A stretch of DNA of 64,000 nucleotides from Microbaculum marinum (lineage in GTDB: Bacteria > Pseudomonadota > Alphaproteobacteria > Rhizobiales > Tepidamorphaceae), in the NCBI RefSeq assembly GCF_042646165.1, contig NZ_JBHRTC010000021.1, one strand, 5' to 3'. The notes below the pieces were generated by a model. That model did not search any database and was not told where the DNA came from. It saw only the letters and a list, made by a program, of their open reading frames with translations. Position 1 is the stretch's first letter, and the number at the start of each line of letters is the position of its first letter. A program made the position numbers and the translations under genes. This document shows, piece by piece, positions 29,398 to 37,780 of the stretch.

Positions 29398-30528
29398 TCA
29401 GGACCTTTCCAGTCCGAGCGCGCGGGCGGCCGCGTCGATGCGCTCTGAGGCCGCCACGTCGTCGGGATAGTTCTGCCGGGCCGAGGCGAGCGCGCCGCGG
29501 GCCTTGTCGGGCTCCCCGAGCACCACGTAGGCCCGCGCCAGCCGCAGCCAGCCGTCGAGATCGCGGCCGTCCTCGGCCAGCCGCCCGGCCAGTCCGTCGA
29601 CCATCCCGGCGATCATCTGCGCCCTGTCCTCGGCCGACATCGCCTGGGCCGCCGCGACCTCCTCGGCGGACGGTCCCGGCATGTCGCCGGCGCCGGCGAC
29701 GTCGCCGACGTCTTCGCCGAGTCCGGCCAGCCGCCGGGTCACGGCTTCGCGCCACGGCGCGTCCGGCGGCGTGTCGGCCAGCAGGGCGCGCCATTTCGCC
29801 ACGGCGCCCTCCGTGTCGCCGTCCTGCTCGGCGGCAATGGCGAGGAAGAACCGCGCCTTCGGATATCCCGGCGCGTGTTCGAGCGCCCGCTCGAACGCCG
29901 CCTTCGCCTCGGAGGTGACGATGCCGTCGCCGGCCACCACCAGCGCCTCGCCGTGGTCCGCCTCGCGCTCCGCGGTCGAGCCCAGCAGCCGGACCGCGTT
30001 GGCGTAGGCGGCGGCGGCCTCGCGGTAGCGGCCGAGCCGCATGTAGACGGGAGCGACGACTTCCCAGCCCTGGCCGTCCTCCGGGTTCTCGGCCAGGTGT
30101 TCCTCGACGCGGGCGACCAGCACGTTGACGTCCTGCCCCTGCGTCGGCGCCTCGAGCCGCGCCGACAGCGGCTGTCCCGGCAGGTCGGGAGAGCCCAGCA
30201 GCAGGTAGGTCGCCAGGCTGAACAGCGGCAGCAGCACGATCACCGCCACGGCCACCGGCCGCGCAAGCGAACGGACCGGGCCGGTATCCCTGGCCGCCCT
30301 GTCGGCGGCGAGCAGCCGGCGACCGACCTCGATCCGGGCGGCCTGCGCCTCTGCGCCGTTGATGACGCCGCGCTTCAGGTCGGCCTCGACCTCGCGGAGC
30401 TGGTCCTTGTAGACGGCAATGTCGGACTCGCGGCCCGACACCTGGCGGGCGCGGGCGCGGCTGAGCGGCACCAGCACCGCCAGGACGGCGATCCCCGTCA
30501 GGACCGCGAAGGTGACCCACAATAGCAT
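29398..30528 (-). CDS. ccmI: Cytochrome c biogenesis protein CcmI
   Basis: A 376-residue membrane protein. Two N-terminal transmembrane helices (about 3-22 and 93-114) flank a cytoplasmic loop containing the ESDIAVYKDQLREVEADLKRG segment typical of CcmI/CycH. The periplasmic C-terminal part has TPR-like helical repeats (PEDGQGWEVVAPVYMRLGRY and similar) that hold apocytochrome c for heme ligation. It is the first gene of the leftward ccmI-ccmE-ccmF-ccmH operon; ccmABCDG are not in this window. Confidence 0.94.
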   Translation of the reverse strand: MLLWVTFAVLTGIAVLAVLVPLSRARARQVSGRESDIAVYKDQLREVEADLKRGVINGAEAQAARIEVGRRLLAADRAARDTGPVRSLARPVAVAVIVLLPLFSLATYLLLGSPDLPGQPLSARLEAPTQGQDVNVLVARVEEHLAENPEDGQGWEVVAPVYMRLGRYREAAAAYANAVRLLGSTAEREADHGEALVVAGDGIVTSEAKAAFERALEHAPGYPKARFFLAIAAEQDGDTEGAVAKWRALLADTPPDAPWREAVTRRLAGLGEDVGDVAGAGDMPGPSAEEVAAAQAMSAEDRAQMIAGMVDGLAGRLAEDGRDLDGWLRLARAYVVLGEPDKARGALASARQNYPDDVAASERIDAAARALGLERS

Positions 30529-30689
30529 TCGTCGTTCCGGTTCGCCGCACGCCGTGCATCGCGGCGCGGCCCTGCCCTTTCCCTGCCGCCGCCAGCGGCG
30601 TCCGTGTCTAGATATAGGTTGGGCGACAATTCACGAAACGGCAAACCGTCGCAAGGGGCGGCGGGGCGTGCAGGGTCCGTCGTGACTGC

Positions 30690-31808
30690 CTAGTCCGCAA
30701 CGGCAAGTTTTCTCCACGACAGGACGACGACCGCCGAAGTCAGCGCCATCGCAACCGGCGCGAATTCGAGGCCCCTGTCGAGGAACAGGCCCGCCAGGAA
30801 TGGACCGGCGAAACCGCCCGCCAGAGCCGAAAACAGGATCATCCGCTGCATATAGCCGCTCGTCCTGTCGCTGACATCGCCGAACATGATGGAAGACAGA
30901 ATGTTGAACGAGAGTTCGAACAGCACGAAACCCGCCACGACGATGACGAAGACCTTGCCCGAATACATCGCCAGGATCGAGGCGATCAGGGCGCCAACGA
31001 CAACCAGCACGGAGCGACCCGACCATTTCCTGTAGATGAAGAATGCGAACATCAACAGGATACCGACAGCCCCTTTGGCGACCGCGGTCGCCAGGCTGGT
31101 TGCATTCAACCACGAGGTGGATGTCGCGATGTAGAGCCCTGCATTCGCAAGAAACGCTATCTGTCCGGCGAACAGGACAAAGATGGTCGTCAACGCGATC
31201 ACGCTGCGCCAGTTCAGATGCGCAGGTCCCAGTGCCGCATCGCTGCTTCTATCGGACCATTCCGCCTTCGACGCGTTGCGCGCCGACAGGAGGATGATCG
31301 CAACCAGGACAACTATCATCGTCAGAATGGCGCTCGGATACGATGCCTGGTCGCCCCGGACATAGATCAGGAACGCAACGACGCCCGACACGACGAGTGA
31401 AATCGACAGCCGCACGGCGAATACGCGCTTCACGTTCGCTGCGTCGGAGGCCGCCCGGAACCCGGCATAGATCAGTCCACCGCAACACAGGCCCACCAGC
31501 AACCAGACCAGCAGGAGAGCCGGTGGCGAGGCCGACGAGTTCGAAAGGGACAGGAAAGAGACGAGGAGGACGGAAAGCACGAGAACGACGCGTCCGGTCA
31601 GGCGTACGGGACGCAGGACCGGAACGGCTGCTGCGATTATCTGCCCGAGGAAATAGGCCGATAGCGCCGCGTTCGCCTCGGTGTAGGTGAAGCCGTCTTC
31701 GCCGGACAGCCTTTCGATCCATATGGTCGAAAGGTGAAGAGGCACAGAGCCGATGGAAGAAAGCGAGATTATTCCGATAAGGTTCGGCTCAAGGAATGAC
31801 CTGGTCAT
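30690..31808 (-). CDS. MFS-like transporter
   Basis: A 372-residue, strongly hydrophobic protein with about eleven predicted membrane segments. A central charged loop (KAEWSDRSSDAALGP) separates two halves, and a second basic loop (FIYRKWSGR) is of major facilitator type. Signature motifs are weak, so this is a distant MFS member of unknown substrate. Its promoter should be in the AT-rich stretch near 31860-31915, where GC drops sharply compared with the neighbours. Confidence 0.65.
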   Translation of the reverse strand: MTRSFLEPNLIGIISLSSIGSVPLHLSTIWIERLSGEDGFTYTEANAALSAYFLGQIIAAAVPVLRPVRLTGRVVLVLSVLLVSFLSLSNSSASPPALLLVWLLVGLCCGGLIYAGFRAASDAANVKRVFAVRLSISLVVSGVVAFLIYVRGDQASYPSAILTMIVVLVAIILLSARNASKAEWSDRSSDAALGPAHLNWRSVIALTTIFVLFAGQIAFLANAGLYIATSTSWLNATSLATAVAKGAVGILLMFAFFIYRKWSGRSVLVVVGALIASILAMYSGKVFVIVVAGFVLFELSFNILSSIMFGDVSDRTSGYMQRMILFSALAGGFAGPFLAGLFLDRGLEFAPVAMALTSAVVVLSWRKLAVAD

Positions 31809-32065
31809 CCGTGGAAAGCCCTTCGGCGAGAAAAATGACTTCCTGATACCTCAGATCTACAACAAGCACGATAAAATATACGCTGAGCTCTCTATTATTT
31901 TTTTGCAATAATCAAGGATTCCGCCCACCCTTCGGGACCGGCTTCCAAAGTAGCATGCAGGTTCCCGCAAGGGTAGTAGCGGTGCGCCGCACCGCCTCCT
32001 GCTTCCCGCCGAATGGAAGGCAACAGGCCGCTGCGTGAGGGGCGGGCCGTTAGTCGTTCCCCGCG

Positions 32066-32512
32066 CTACGATTCCGCCAGCCACGACCCGTCCGGCTGGC
32101 GGCAGGCGGTGCCGCTGGCGGCGTCCTGGCGGCCGTCGATGTAGATCGCATGGCTGTAGTCGCGGCAGGCCGTGCCGCCGCGGCTGTAGGTCTCGCCGGG
32201 GATGACCTCGCCGTAGACGTTGTCGTCGGGATCGCGCCAGACGACCGGCGAGCCGGCCGGGCCGTACTGCAGCGCCTGGTACTCCGCCTCCATGGCGCGG
32301 CTGCGCGCCTCAGCGTCGACGGCGGCGCCGATCCGGTTGCCGATCAGGCCTCCGGCGACGGTGCCGCGGCCCGCCTCGGGTCGGCCGCCGGCCTGCGTCC
32401 CGATGCCTGCGCCCGCTGCCGCGGCGCCCGGCCCCGGCGTGCTGCGTCCGGAGTCGCAGGCCGACAGCGAAGCGCCGAGCACGGCGATGGCCGCCAGTTT
32501 CGTCAGGTGCAT
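32066..32512 (-). CDS. Outer-membrane lipoprotein, 17-kDa surface antigen family
   Basis: A 148-residue lipoprotein. The lipobox LSAC places the lipidated cysteine at residue 19. A Gly/Ala-rich segment with GAGIGTQAGG and GGLIGNRIGAAVD is typical of glycine-zipper 2TM surface antigens. The C-terminal part (DNVYGEVIPGETYSRGGTACRDY...CRQPDGSW) resembles the RT0821/Lpp0805-type surface antigen domain. It probably sits in the outer membrane. It follows the FeuQ-like kinase by 128 nt on the same strand. Confidence 0.8.
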   Translation of the reverse strand: MHLTKLAAIAVLGASLSACDSGRSTPGPGAAAAGAGIGTQAGGRPEAGRGTVAGGLIGNRIGAAVDAEARSRAMEAEYQALQYGPAGSPVVWRDPDDNVYGEVIPGETYSRGGTACRDYSHAIYIDGRQDAASGTACRQPDGSWLAES

Positions 32513-32640
32513 GGATCGAGAAACTCCGGAAAAGCGTCCGTCCGCCGCCCGGCCGGGAAGGCGACGGCGATGGGGACGGCTGCGCCGCAGATTGCGGCCC
32601 CGGGGTGGAATTTCAGCCCAAATGGGGCGTCAGCATGGCG

Positions 32641-34056
32641 TCACGCCGAAGGCAGGCGCAATTGCGCGCGCAATCCGCCGAGCGGCGAGGCCGACAGCTC
32701 GAAGCTGCCGTTGTAGAGGTCGGCGAGATCGCGGACGATCGACAGGCCGAGCCCGGAGCCCGGCTGCGATTCATCGAGCCGCCTGCCGCGCCGCGTCGCC
32801 TCGCTGCGCTGGTCGGCGGTCAGGCCGGGCCCGTCGTCCTCGACGACGATCTCGATCATCGCGCGCCCGCCCGCGCCGCCGTCCCTCGCGCCCTCCTTCG
32901 GGGCGTCGGCGATCCTGCGACCGGACAGCCGCACCTGCGACCTCGCCCACTTGAAGGCATTGTCGACGAGGTTGCCGAACAGTTCCTCGAGATCCTGCTT
33001 CTCGCCCTGGAACCTCAGCCCCGGCTCGATGTCGACGTCCATCGAGACGCCGCGGTCGGCGTAGATCTTGGCCATCGCCCGGCCGAACGTCGCCGCCAGC
33101 GGCTCGACCTCGGTGACGGTGGTCACCACGCCGCCGGTCGCGGCGACCCGCGCGCGGTCGAGATAGTAGTCGATCTGGTGGCGCATCAGCCCCGCCTGTT
33201 CGACGACCTTTTCCCCCAGCGGCCCCTTCGCCGCGCGGGCCTCGTTGGTGATGACGGAGAGCGGCGTCTTCAGCGCGTGGGCGAGATTGCCGACATGGGT
33301 GCGGGCGCGCTCGACCGTCTTGGCGTTTGCCTCGATCAGCGCGTTGACCTCCTCGGTGAGCGGCGCGATCTCGCGCGGATAGGAGCCGGGAATGCGTTCC
33401 GTCCTGCCCTCGCGGATCGCCGTCAGCGCCCGGCCGACGGCACGCAGCGGCCTCAGGCCGATCGCCACCTGCACGACGGAGATCGCCACAAGGCCGATCC
33501 CGAGCAGCGCGAACACCGCCAGCAGCCGGTTGCGGAACCGCGCGACGTCGGCCTCCACCACGTCGAGGTCGGCGGCCACCGCGAAGGCGAGCCGGTCGCC
33601 GCTGCGGTCGAACAGCACCAGCTGTTCCATCGCCCGCAGCCGCTCACCGTTCGGCCCGTCGATGTCCATGACGCGCTGGAAGTTTGCGTCGAACGGCGTC
33701 TCCTCGACGTTGAACAGGTTGAGGCGACCGTTCGCCAGCGACGGCGACGTGATCACCTGGTCCCGGTCGCCGAGCCGGATCGCCTGCCAGTACCAGCCCG
33801 ACAGGAAGCTCTCGAAGCGCGGGTCGCCGAGCTGCGGATTGCCGTAGATCTGGCCGACCTCGTCCTGCTGGATCGCCGCGACGACGTTGAACAGGTGGAG
33901 GTTGAGGATCGCCTCGAAGCTGCGCTCCCGGTCGGCGCGGTAGAAGGTGATCAGCACCAGGTAGGCGATCGCAAGCGCCGCGAGGCTCCAGACCGCGGCC
34001 ATCACGAACAGCCGCAGCGCCAGCGACACGGGCTGTCTTCGGGAAGAAGGGGTCAT
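32641..34056 (-). CDS. feuQ: Sensor histidine kinase, FeuQ/PhoQ-like
   Basis: A 471-residue kinase. The start at 34056 is chosen because the open frame upstream runs through palindromic repeats. A transmembrane helix at about 15-38, a periplasmic domain of about 130 residues and a second helix near 175-197 are followed by HAMP. The H-box is NLAHALKTPLSVI, and HATPase boxes include VDNAFKWA and GSGLGLSIV. Pairing with the FeuP-like regulator upstream supports the assignment. In rhizobia FeuPQ controls cyclic glucan export; here that role is inference. The two genes are split by 375 nt of repeats. Confidence 0.8.
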   Translation of the reverse strand: MTPSSRRQPVSLALRLFVMAAVWSLAALAIAYLVLITFYRADRERSFEAILNLHLFNVVAAIQQDEVGQIYGNPQLGDPRFESFLSGWYWQAIRLGDRDQVITSPSLANGRLNLFNVEETPFDANFQRVMDIDGPNGERLRAMEQLVLFDRSGDRLAFAVAADLDVVEADVARFRNRLLAVFALLGIGLVAISVVQVAIGLRPLRAVGRALTAIREGRTERIPGSYPREIAPLTEEVNALIEANAKTVERARTHVGNLAHALKTPLSVITNEARAAKGPLGEKVVEQAGLMRHQIDYYLDRARVAATGGVVTTVTEVEPLAATFGRAMAKIYADRGVSMDVDIEPGLRFQGEKQDLEELFGNLVDNAFKWARSQVRLSGRRIADAPKEGARDGGAGGRAMIEIVVEDDGPGLTADQRSEATRRGRRLDESQPGSGLGLSIVRDLADLYNGSFELSASPLGGLRAQLRLPSA

Positions 34057-34431
34057 GGTCGCCCCGGTGTCATGGTCGCCCCGGCGTGGCGAAAGCTCCG
34101 GGGTCGGACGCCTGCCTGGCCCGTCGAGGGCCAGCCACGCGATACCCCCCTCCCCTACCCTCCCCCGCAAGGGGGGAGGGAGAATTGTGGGGCAACCGCC
34201 TCGCGATACGGCCGGCGGGATGTCGATGTTCGAAGACAGACCTGGAAGGCACCGGCACCGACTCGCGCCACTTGCCGTATCCGCCCCCTCCCTCCTTGCG
34301 GGGGAGGGTCGGGGAGGGGGGTACACCTGATCGACCCTCGACGGGTCGATCGGGTGCCGAAGGCACATCCCGGGACCCCGGCGAAGAGCGGCAGGCACGC
34401 TGCAATGGCGAACGTTCGACCAACGGGGCCG
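34057..34431. repeat. Palindromic repeat pair between the FeuP-like and FeuQ-like genes
   Basis: No gene is seen. Two GC-skewed palindromes lie at about 34145-34181 and 34283-34322 in opposite orientation. They pair CCTCCCC...CCCTCCC with GGGAGGG...GGGGAGG around GCAAGG or CCTTGC. They are relatives of the family found in the ccm gap and near the GTA portal and capsid genes. A hairpin this strong between kinase and regulator genes could change how much kinase is made. Confidence 0.8.
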
Positions 34432-35118
34432 TCAGTCCGCCGCGGCGGAGGCGTTCGGGGCCGGGGCGTTGATCGAGTAGCCGAGGCCGCGCACCGTCTC
34501 GATGATGTCGGTACCGAGCTTCTTGCGCAGGCGCCCGACGAATACCTCGATCGTATTGGAATCGCGGTCGAAATCCTGGTCGTAGAGATGCTCCACCAGC
34601 TCCGTGCGGGAGACCACCTTGCCCTGGTGGTGCATCAGGTAGGAGAGCAGCCGGAACTCGTGCGAGGTCAGCTTGACGTAGGTGCCGTCGACGGTGACGC
34701 GCGAGGAGCGCGTGTCGAGGCGCACCGGCCCGCACTCCATCTCCGACGACGCGTGGCCGGCGGCGCGGCGCAGCAGCGCCCTGACCCGCGCCAGCACCTC
34801 CTCCATGTGGAACGGCTTGGCGACGTAGTCGTCTGCCCCGGCGTCGATGCCGGCGACCTTGTCCGACCAGCGGTCGCGCGCCGTCAGCAGCAGGACCGGC
34901 ATGTTGCGGCCCTCCTCGCGCCAGCTCTCCAGCACGCTGATGCCGTCCATCTGCGGCAGGCCGATGTCGAGCACCACCGCGTCGTAGGGCTCGGTGTCGC
35001 CGAGGAAGTGGCCCTCCTCGCCGTCGGTCGCCGAATCGACGGCATATCCCGCCTCGGTCAGCGCCTCGACGAGCTGGCGGTTCAGGTCCTTGTCGTCCTC
35101 GACGACCAGAATGCGCAT
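34432..35118 (-). CDS. feuP: OmpR-family response regulator, FeuP/PhoP-like
   Basis: A 228-residue regulator with a receiver domain (Asp in AVVLDIGLPQMDG as phospho-acceptor; Lys in YVAKPFHMEEV) and a winged helix (SYLMHHQGKVVSRTELVEHLYDQDFDRDSN). The latter strings closely follow rhizobial FeuP and other PhoP-like regulators. It probably acts with the kinase downstream. The gene ahead of it on the same strand encodes a small secreted protein of unknown role. Confidence 0.85.
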   Translation of the reverse strand: MRILVVEDDKDLNRQLVEALTEAGYAVDSATDGEEGHFLGDTEPYDAVVLDIGLPQMDGISVLESWREEGRNMPVLLLTARDRWSDKVAGIDAGADDYVAKPFHMEEVLARVRALLRRAAGHASSEMECGPVRLDTRSSRVTVDGTYVKLTSHEFRLLSYLMHHQGKVVSRTELVEHLYDQDFDRDSNTIEVFVGRLRKKLGTDIIETVRGLGYSINAPAPNASAAAD

Positions 35119-35175
35119 CGCGATCTCATCCCAGTTTCGGTCCCGCCTCGCCGCCCGGCCGGGCGAACCGGCCGG

Positions 35176-35519
35176 TCAGTTGGCGGGAACCGTGACCTGC
35201 CGGCGGGTCGGCGGCCGCTGACCCGTCGGATCCTTGATCAGCACCGTCACCACGCACACGGTCTGGCCGCCCTGCTGCACCGCCCGCGGCGCGCCGATGA
35301 CCTGACCGCCCTGCGCGGCGGCNNNNNNNNNNNNTTGCCGGCGGCAAGCTGCACGGGCGCCGGGCGGGGGCCGAGCGGATTAGCCGCCTCCGCCCCGGCG
35401 GCGGCGCAAGTGTCGCCGAGCCCGGTCGGGCACGCAAGGGCCCCGCCGGTGCTCGCGGATACGGAACCCGCCGCGGCTATCGCCAGGACGGCTACCATGA
35501 TCGTGAGGACGTGTTTCAT
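35176..35519 (-). CDS. Small secreted protein interrupted by an assembly gap
   Basis: The N-terminal part starts at ATG 35517-35519 with a signal peptide (MKHVLTIMVAVLAIAAAGSVSA) and a Cys-containing stretch. A run of 12 N follows at 35323-35334. On the other side the plausible continuation reads AAAQGGQVIGAP, TVCVVTVLIKDPTGQ and VTVPAN before TGA at 35176-35178. That continuation is not in frame with the start if exactly 12 bases are missing, so the N-run length must be wrong. The gap probably hides a GC-rich tract. Function is unknown. Confidence 0.6.
35323..35334. other. Assembly gap (12 N) inside a gene
   Basis: Twelve N inside the small secreted-protein gene upstream of the FeuP-like gene. 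The flanking frames show that the number of missing bases is not a multiple that restores the reading frame. Confidence 0.99.
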
Positions 35520-35597
35520 GGCGCGGACCCTAGTGCGGCCTGCCTGAACCGCCGATGAACGGAACGTTCAGCCAGCCGCCGATCGCCGGGTCCGGGC

Positions 35598-36287
35598 TCA
35601 TTCCGCCGGCGCCGCCTCGAAGCCCCGGAACTCGGCGAGCTCGTCGACGGCCGCGCGCTCCGTGCGCCAGCCGTTGACCGGATCGTCCATGTCCGCGTAG
35701 CCGAGCGCGATGCCGCAATACATGATCAGCTCGTCGGGCAGGTCCAGGACCTGCGCCACCGTCTCGTGCCAGTAGGTCCAGGCCTCCTGCGCGCAGCTGT
35801 GCAGGCCGTGCTCGCGCGCCAGCAGCATGATCGTCTGGACGAACATCCCGGCGTCGGCCCATTGCGGCGGCCCCATCTGCCGGTCGATCGAGACGAATAT
35901 GCCGACCGGCGCCCCGAAGAACGTGAAGTTGCGGGCGAACTGCCGGTAGCGACCGGCCTTGTCCTCGCGGGGGATGCCGAGCGCCGCGTAGAGGTCGGCG
36001 CCGCACTTGAAGCGGCGGCCGTGGTAGGGCTCGCGCAGCGGATGCGGATAGACCTGGTAGTCGGGCCCCTCCCCCTTCGGCAGCAGGTGGTAGCGCGGCG
36101 AGATCCGCTCGATCAGGTCCTTCAGCGGCGCCCCGGTCAGCACATGCACGCGCCACGGCTGCAGATTGCCGCCCGACGGCGCCCAGCGCGCCGCATCGAG
36201 GATCTCGCGGACGACGGATTCCGGCACGGGCGTGTCGAGGAAGGCGCGGCAGGACAAACGCGAACGGACGGCTTCGGTGACGTTCAA
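35598..36287 (-). CDS. Nitroreductase-family oxidoreductase
   Basis: A 229-residue FMN-dependent enzyme fold. The start is probably TTG at 36285-36287, with GGAG about 10 nt upstream; longer in-frame ATG starts add residues unlike the family. N-terminal SRLSCRAFLDTPVP and ARWAPSGGNLQPW and C-terminal MYCGIALGYADMDDPVN are standard nitroreductase landmarks for FMN binding and dimer contacts. It reduces quinones, nitro compounds or flavins with NAD(P)H. The physiological substrate is unknown. Confidence 0.9.
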   Translation of the reverse strand: MNVTEAVRSRLSCRAFLDTPVPESVVREILDAARWAPSGGNLQPWRVHVLTGAPLKDLIERISPRYHLLPKGEGPDYQVYPHPLREPYHGRRFKCGADLYAALGIPREDKAGRYRQFARNFTFFGAPVGIFVSIDRQMGPPQWADAGMFVQTIMLLAREHGLHSCAQEAWTYWHETVAQVLDLPDELIMYCGIALGYADMDDPVNGWRTERAAVDELAEFRGFEAAPAE

Positions 36288-36406
36288 GGGAAAGCGCTCC
36301 GCGAGGTGGGAATGGGTCGCGACCCGATGGGGCGGAGCGGGAAGGTAGCGCGGCGGGCGAACGGTGCCAATGGCGGGGGATAGCGGCGTGGCGGATCGGC
36401 CTGCGA

Positions 36407-36982
36407 TCAATGCACCCCGCGCCGCCGGTCCGGCAGGATGGGCAGAGGGCAGAACTTGCGTCTGCTGGCGGGATCTTCCACAAGCTTCAGGAAGGTTCCC
36501 AGCAAATTCGTGTGCACCTCCGGCCCCAAGACCCAGATTATCTGTCCGGCTTCCTGCTTCAGTCTCTCGTAGGTGTCGGGATCTTCGTGCAGATAGACGA
36601 GGCCTGCGTCGGGCCGATACGCGAAAAAGACGCTCTCGCGGTATGCGGGATGGTCGCGGCCGTCGCCGCCAAGGCCTTTGAGCACGCCGTTCAGGGTACC
36701 CCCCCACACGGTCGTTTCAGTGAAGTAGAAGGAGTCTACCCAGTCCGAAAGGACGGGCGTTCCGTCGGGATATTTCAGGATGACGTTTGGTTGCCAATAA
36801 GGCGTGTACGGATCGACGAGCGCCTCGCGGCCGAGAAGCAGTCCGTTAGGCAGTTGAATACACACGCTGCCTGATGCCCAGGTTCCGAGTGTCACGTAGG
36901 CGAGCACGAGCAAGCAGAATGCCGCCGCCATATAACGGACCACGCGACTCCAAACCGGTCTTCGGACGCCACTATGTGCCAT
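36407..36982 (-). CDS. Hypothetical membrane-anchored protein
   Basis: A 191-residue protein that I do not recognise. A single N-terminal transmembrane helix (about 15-38) is followed by a hydrophilic extracytoplasmic domain rich in aromatic residues (PYTPYWQPN, DSFYFTETTVWGG, YLHEDPDTYERL). It overlaps the start-proximal neighbour by 11 nt, so the two are probably co-translated. Base composition is less GC-rich than that of surrounding genes, which hints at recent acquisition. It is the last gene of the leftward run that follows the holin. Confidence 0.6.
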   Translation of the reverse strand: MAHSGVRRPVWSRVVRYMAAAFCLLVLAYVTLGTWASGSVCIQLPNGLLLGREALVDPYTPYWQPNVILKYPDGTPVLSDWVDSFYFTETTVWGGTLNGVLKGLGGDGRDHPAYRESVFFAYRPDAGLVYLHEDPDTYERLKQEAGQIIWVLGPEVHTNLLGTFLKLVEDPASRRKFCPLPILPDRRRGVH

Positions 36983-37274
36983 ACTTGTAGATGCTGTTGG
37001 AACGATCCTTCGCGACCCGCCCGTTTATCGAACCCAGCCATTCGTCCACGATGGCGTATGGATTGCCGGACCAGATGTTTCCCTGATAGTCGGTCAGTTC
37101 ACCCAAACCCTCTTCTTTGAGTTTCTCGCGGATGTCTACGGGATCGGTGAACTCGTCTGACAGATTGAATATTATTCGGCCGCTTATCGCCAGGGCGCTA
37201 CCGGCGTCTTCGGAGCTGCCGTGGAAAACGCCTCCAATCGTTGTGTTTCCCAAACTGAATACCACATCGGTCAT
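36972..37274 (-). CDS. Small hypothetical protein next to the GTA lysis genes
   Basis: A 100-residue acidic protein from the ATG at 37272-37274; the open frame extends further upstream, but that part crosses the RNase P-like sequence and is not convincing. It contains FSLGNTTIGGVFHGSSEDAG and IVDEWLGSINGRVAKDRS segments and no membrane segment. It overlaps the next gene by 11 nt. I do not recognise the family. A possible toxin/immunity or cargo-like role cannot be supported beyond its position. Confidence 0.5.
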   Translation of the reverse strand: MTDVVFSLGNTTIGGVFHGSSEDAGSALAISGRIIFNLSDEFTDPVDIREKLKEEGLGELTDYQGNIWSGNPYAIVDEWLGSINGRVAKDRSNSIYKYGT

Positions 37275-37334
37275 CCTATATGGCCGACGGAAGTTTGTTC
37301 TGAACGACGTGCCGACATTTTGTATTGTTCGAAG

Positions 37335-37361
37335 GCCCTGCGCGGTAGGCCGGGTTCTGTG
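37335..37361 (-). other. Short match to the conserved 3' end of RNase P RNA
   Basis: Read on the minus strand, ACAGAACCCGGCCTAC occurs in a 27-nt stretch between the holin stop and the small hypothetical gene. ACAGAACCCGGCUUAU is the near-universal 3' terminal segment of bacterial RNase P RNA. The rest of the RNA gene is absent, since the adjacent bases code for the holin. It could be an integration scar or chance. Confidence 0.3.
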
Positions 37362-37375
37362 TGAGCGCATCGCCC

Positions 37376-37780
37376 TCACCCTCCCTTGCCCGCGAACACC
37401 TTCTCCAGCGACCGCCCGCCGATATACCCGCCCATGCCGACGACCAGCAGGGTCCACAGGCCCTCGGGCACGGCCTTCAGCCCGACCACCTCGTCGAGCG
37501 GCACGGCGAGCGCCGCCGCCAGGATCGGAACGGCAACGGCATGCCAGACCAGCAGGCCCATGCAGACCACCATGAACACCGGCCGCCAGTTGCGCTGTAG
37601 GGGCGAGCCCTGCGCCTCGGCGGTGATGATCGCCGCCTGCGCCTCCGCCATGCGAGCCTCCGCGTCGGCGGCGGCCTGTTTCAGCTCGGCCTCGATGCGG
37701 GCGCGCTCCTTGGGGTCGGGGATCACCCGCTCGACGATCTCCAGCACCGGGCCGATGAAGGGGGCGAGCGCGCCGATCAT
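37376..37780 (-). CDS. GTA-type 3-TM holin
   Basis: A 134-residue protein starting at ATG 37778-37780. The N-terminal amphipathic part (IGALAPFIGPVLEIVERVIPD) is followed by a charged helix rich in Ala, Glu and Lys. Two clear hydrophobic segments follow (about 66-93 and 106-122), ending in a basic tail. This matches the GTA_holin_3TM family, which permeabilises the inner membrane to release GTA particles. Its ATG overlaps the stop of the GH108 muramidase (ATGA), so the pair is translationally coupled. Confidence 0.85.
   Translation of the reverse strand: MIGALAPFIGPVLEIVERVIPDPKERARIEAELKQAAADAEARMAEAQAAIITAEAQGSPLQRNWRPVFMVVCMGLLVWHAVAVPILAAALAVPLDEVVGLKAVPEGLWTLLVVGMGGYIGGRSLEKVFAGKGG

Noticed and set aside
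32605..35547. 980-codon open frame on the plus strand crossing an N-run
   Set aside because: It is antisense to the FeuPQ-like genes and reads through repeats and unknown bases.
37336..37780. A complete RNase P RNA gene on the minus strand
   Set aside because: Only the last 16 or so bases match; the rest of the interval codes for the holin.
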